Position numbers and translations under genes: made by a program. Positions 36,384 through 37,582 of a stretch of 37,582 nucleotides of DNA are shown here, one piece after another. The stretch is from positions 1 through 37,582 of the forward strand of contig JAKPAM010000215.1 in assembly GCA_029779435.1 (NCBI GenBank), read 5' to 3'. The notes beneath the pieces are model-generated. The model had not been told where the DNA came from and ran no database searches. It saw only the letters and a list, made by a program, of their open reading frames with translations. Every line of letters starts with the position of its first letter. Position 1 is the first letter of the stretch. The stretch is from Pseudomonadota bacterium (GTDB lineage Bacteria; Pseudomonadota; Gammaproteobacteria; Burkholderiales; Burkholderiaceae_E).

Positions 36384-37562
36384 TTAGCGCGTGGCTTCGC
36401 GCGCGGCGCGCTGCGCGCGCACGGCGGTCAACGTATCGGCCAGCGACGGCAGATCCGTGGTGATGCGGCTTTGCTGGATCTGCTTGAGCGAATCGAGCAC
36501 GTTGGCCACGGCCTTGCTCTGCCCGTCGTAGAAGCGGGTCAGCCAGTCGGTCGCATGGGTCAGGTCGCTGTGCAGCACCACGTCGTTGCGCGCCAGCAGC
36601 GCGAGGCGTGCGCTCAGCAGCGACAGGCGCAGGTTCTCGCGCACGAAATACTGCTGTTCGGGCGCGAGCAGCACGGCCTGCGGATCATCGATGCGGTTGA
36701 CCCGGATCAGTTGAAGCAGTTCGTTCTTCAGCGAGTTCCAGCCGCGGCGGCCGGAGTCGGCCAGCCGATCGAGCGTCGACCCGGCTTCGGCCGGTTCGGG
36801 CAGAGGCGCCGCTTCGTCCGGACGCCCGGGCGGTGTCGCGCCCGCCAGCATCGGCAACTGGTCGAGCGACGCCATGATGCTGTCCAGTCGCAGCGACAAC
36901 GCCGAGATATCGATCTGCGGCACCGCCCGCAGCCGGTCGATGTCGCGGGCCAGCAGGCGCTGCACGGTCGCGACGGCCTGCGGGTCGGCCCGCTTCAGGT
37001 TGTTGTCGGCATCCTGCAGCGCGGCGAGCGCGGCCTGCACGTTACCGGCGACCTGCAACTGCTGCGAAGCGACGGATACCGCGACCTCGGTATCGGCGAG
37101 CACCGAATCGAGCGTGTCGGCCGCGAAGTTCTTGTACAGGCGCTCGAGCTGGGCCTGCTGTTCGCTCATCTCGCCGAGCTTGCTCTCCTGCACCGCCGAG
37201 CGGCCGATCAGTTCGCGCGACTGGTCCTGCGCCAGCTTGAACTGCTGGTCGAGCTGGCTGACGCGCATCTCGGCGTCCTGCCAGCGGCGAGCCGCCTCGC
37301 GCACGACCCGCTCGCTGCGCTGCCATGCATAGACCGATGCCGCCAGCGCGACGATCGACAGCAGCAATGCGATCGTGCCGAGAACGCGGCCGCCGCCGCG
37401 CGGCCGCGGCGCGGGCGCCGTGAACGCGGGGCGCGGCACGGCGTCGGCCTGCGCCGGGGGACGGGATGCCGCGCCGACGGCCTGCGCGCCATCGGACGTC
37501 GTGCCTGCGGTCGTCGAACCGGGGGTCGACGCGCCCTTCACATCGGGATCGTTCTCGTTCAT
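36384..37562 (-). CDS. hemX: HemX-like membrane-anchored coiled-coil protein
   Basis: A 392-residue protein with a long Pro/Ala/Thr-rich disordered N-terminus, one membrane segment (about residues 61-80, VLGTIALLLSIVALAASVYAW), and a long helical, Gln-rich coiled coil (about 85-200). Family hallmarks follow: LARDIDRLRAVPQIDISALSLRLDSI and APEQQYFVRENLRLSLLSARLALLARND. In proteobacteria HemX is encoded with hemC/hemD and hemY; it is often annotated as uroporphyrin-III C-methyltransferase, but this form has no SAM-methyltransferase motif. The ATG at 37562 is chosen; a TTG two codons upstream is in frame. It lies 11 bp before hemY. The hemD gene would be expected just beyond the right edge. Confidence 0.9.
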   Translation of the reverse strand: MNENDPDVKGASTPGSTTAGTTSDGAQAVGAASRPPAQADAVPRPAFTAPAPRPRGGGRVLGTIALLLSIVALAASVYAWQRSERVVREAARRWQDAEMRVSQLDQQFKLAQDQSRELIGRSAVQESKLGEMSEQQAQLERLYKNFAADTLDSVLADTEVAVSVASQQLQVAGNVQAALAALQDADNNLKRADPQAVATVQRLLARDIDRLRAVPQIDISALSLRLDSIMASLDQLPMLAGATPPGRPDEAAPLPEPAEAGSTLDRLADSGRRGWNSLKNELLQLIRVNRIDDPQAVLLAPEQQYFVRENLRLSLLSARLALLARNDVVLHSDLTHATDWLTRFYDGQSKAVANVLDSLKQIQQSRITTDLPSLADTLTAVRAQRAAREATR

Positions 37563-37582
37563 CCGCAAGATTCTATCGCGGC

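Overview
The window is GC-rich, tightly packed, and reads as a chromosomal segment of a betaproteobacterium of the order Burkholderiales. The neighbourhood serS-rarA-lolA-ftsK-crp-like-trxB-smr and the hemX-hemY pair suggest an Alcaligenaceae-like lineage (Bordetella, Achromobacter and relatives). That placement rests on remembered gene order and protein resemblance; no database was searched. No rRNA, tRNA, CRISPR array, intact insertion sequence or phage gene was seen.

Left part (1-11,250) looks accessory. It starts with the eroded remains of a minus-strand acyl-CoA catabolic operon: a 3' fragment of an enoyl-CoA hydratase, an intact alpha/beta hydrolase, a 38-codon stub of an acyl-CoA ligase, and the start of another gene running off the left edge. 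An Old Yellow Enzyme family oxidoreductase faces a divergent TetR regulator across an AT-rich dyad. Next come a Mg2+-type P-ATPase and a minus-strand cluster of a DyP peroxidase carrying an encapsulin-targeting tail, its encapsulin shell, a small DUF2945/HVA1 protein and a DUF488 protein. A plus-strand FAD-linked oxidase and a small monooxygenase-fold protein complete this part.

Middle part (11,280-24,000) is core. It holds serS, rarA, a D-threonine-aldolase-like PLP enzyme, lolA, ftsK and a Crp-type regulator on the minus strand. On the plus strand are trxB, smr and a DUF4126 membrane protein. A PII signal protein is divergent from a DUF482/FemAB-like acyltransferase.

Right part (24,047-37,562) carries a complete RND efflux operon (membrane fusion lipoprotein, inner-membrane pump, outer-membrane channel) read leftwards from a promoter whose spacer contains a perfect palindrome, with a divergent TetR regulator as the probable repressor. 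Then come inorganic pyrophosphatase, an aldehyde dehydrogenase plus SDR pair, a nitronate-monooxygenase-family flavoprotein close to PA1024-type NADH:quinone reductases, and hemY/hemX.

The nearest thing to a distinctive system is the encapsulin nanocompartment cluster, whose link to DUF2945 and DUF488 may be worth surveying. A second pattern is the repeated occurrence of 10-15 bp tandem duplications, usually two copies, in many short intergenic gaps from 11.2 to 35.2 kb.
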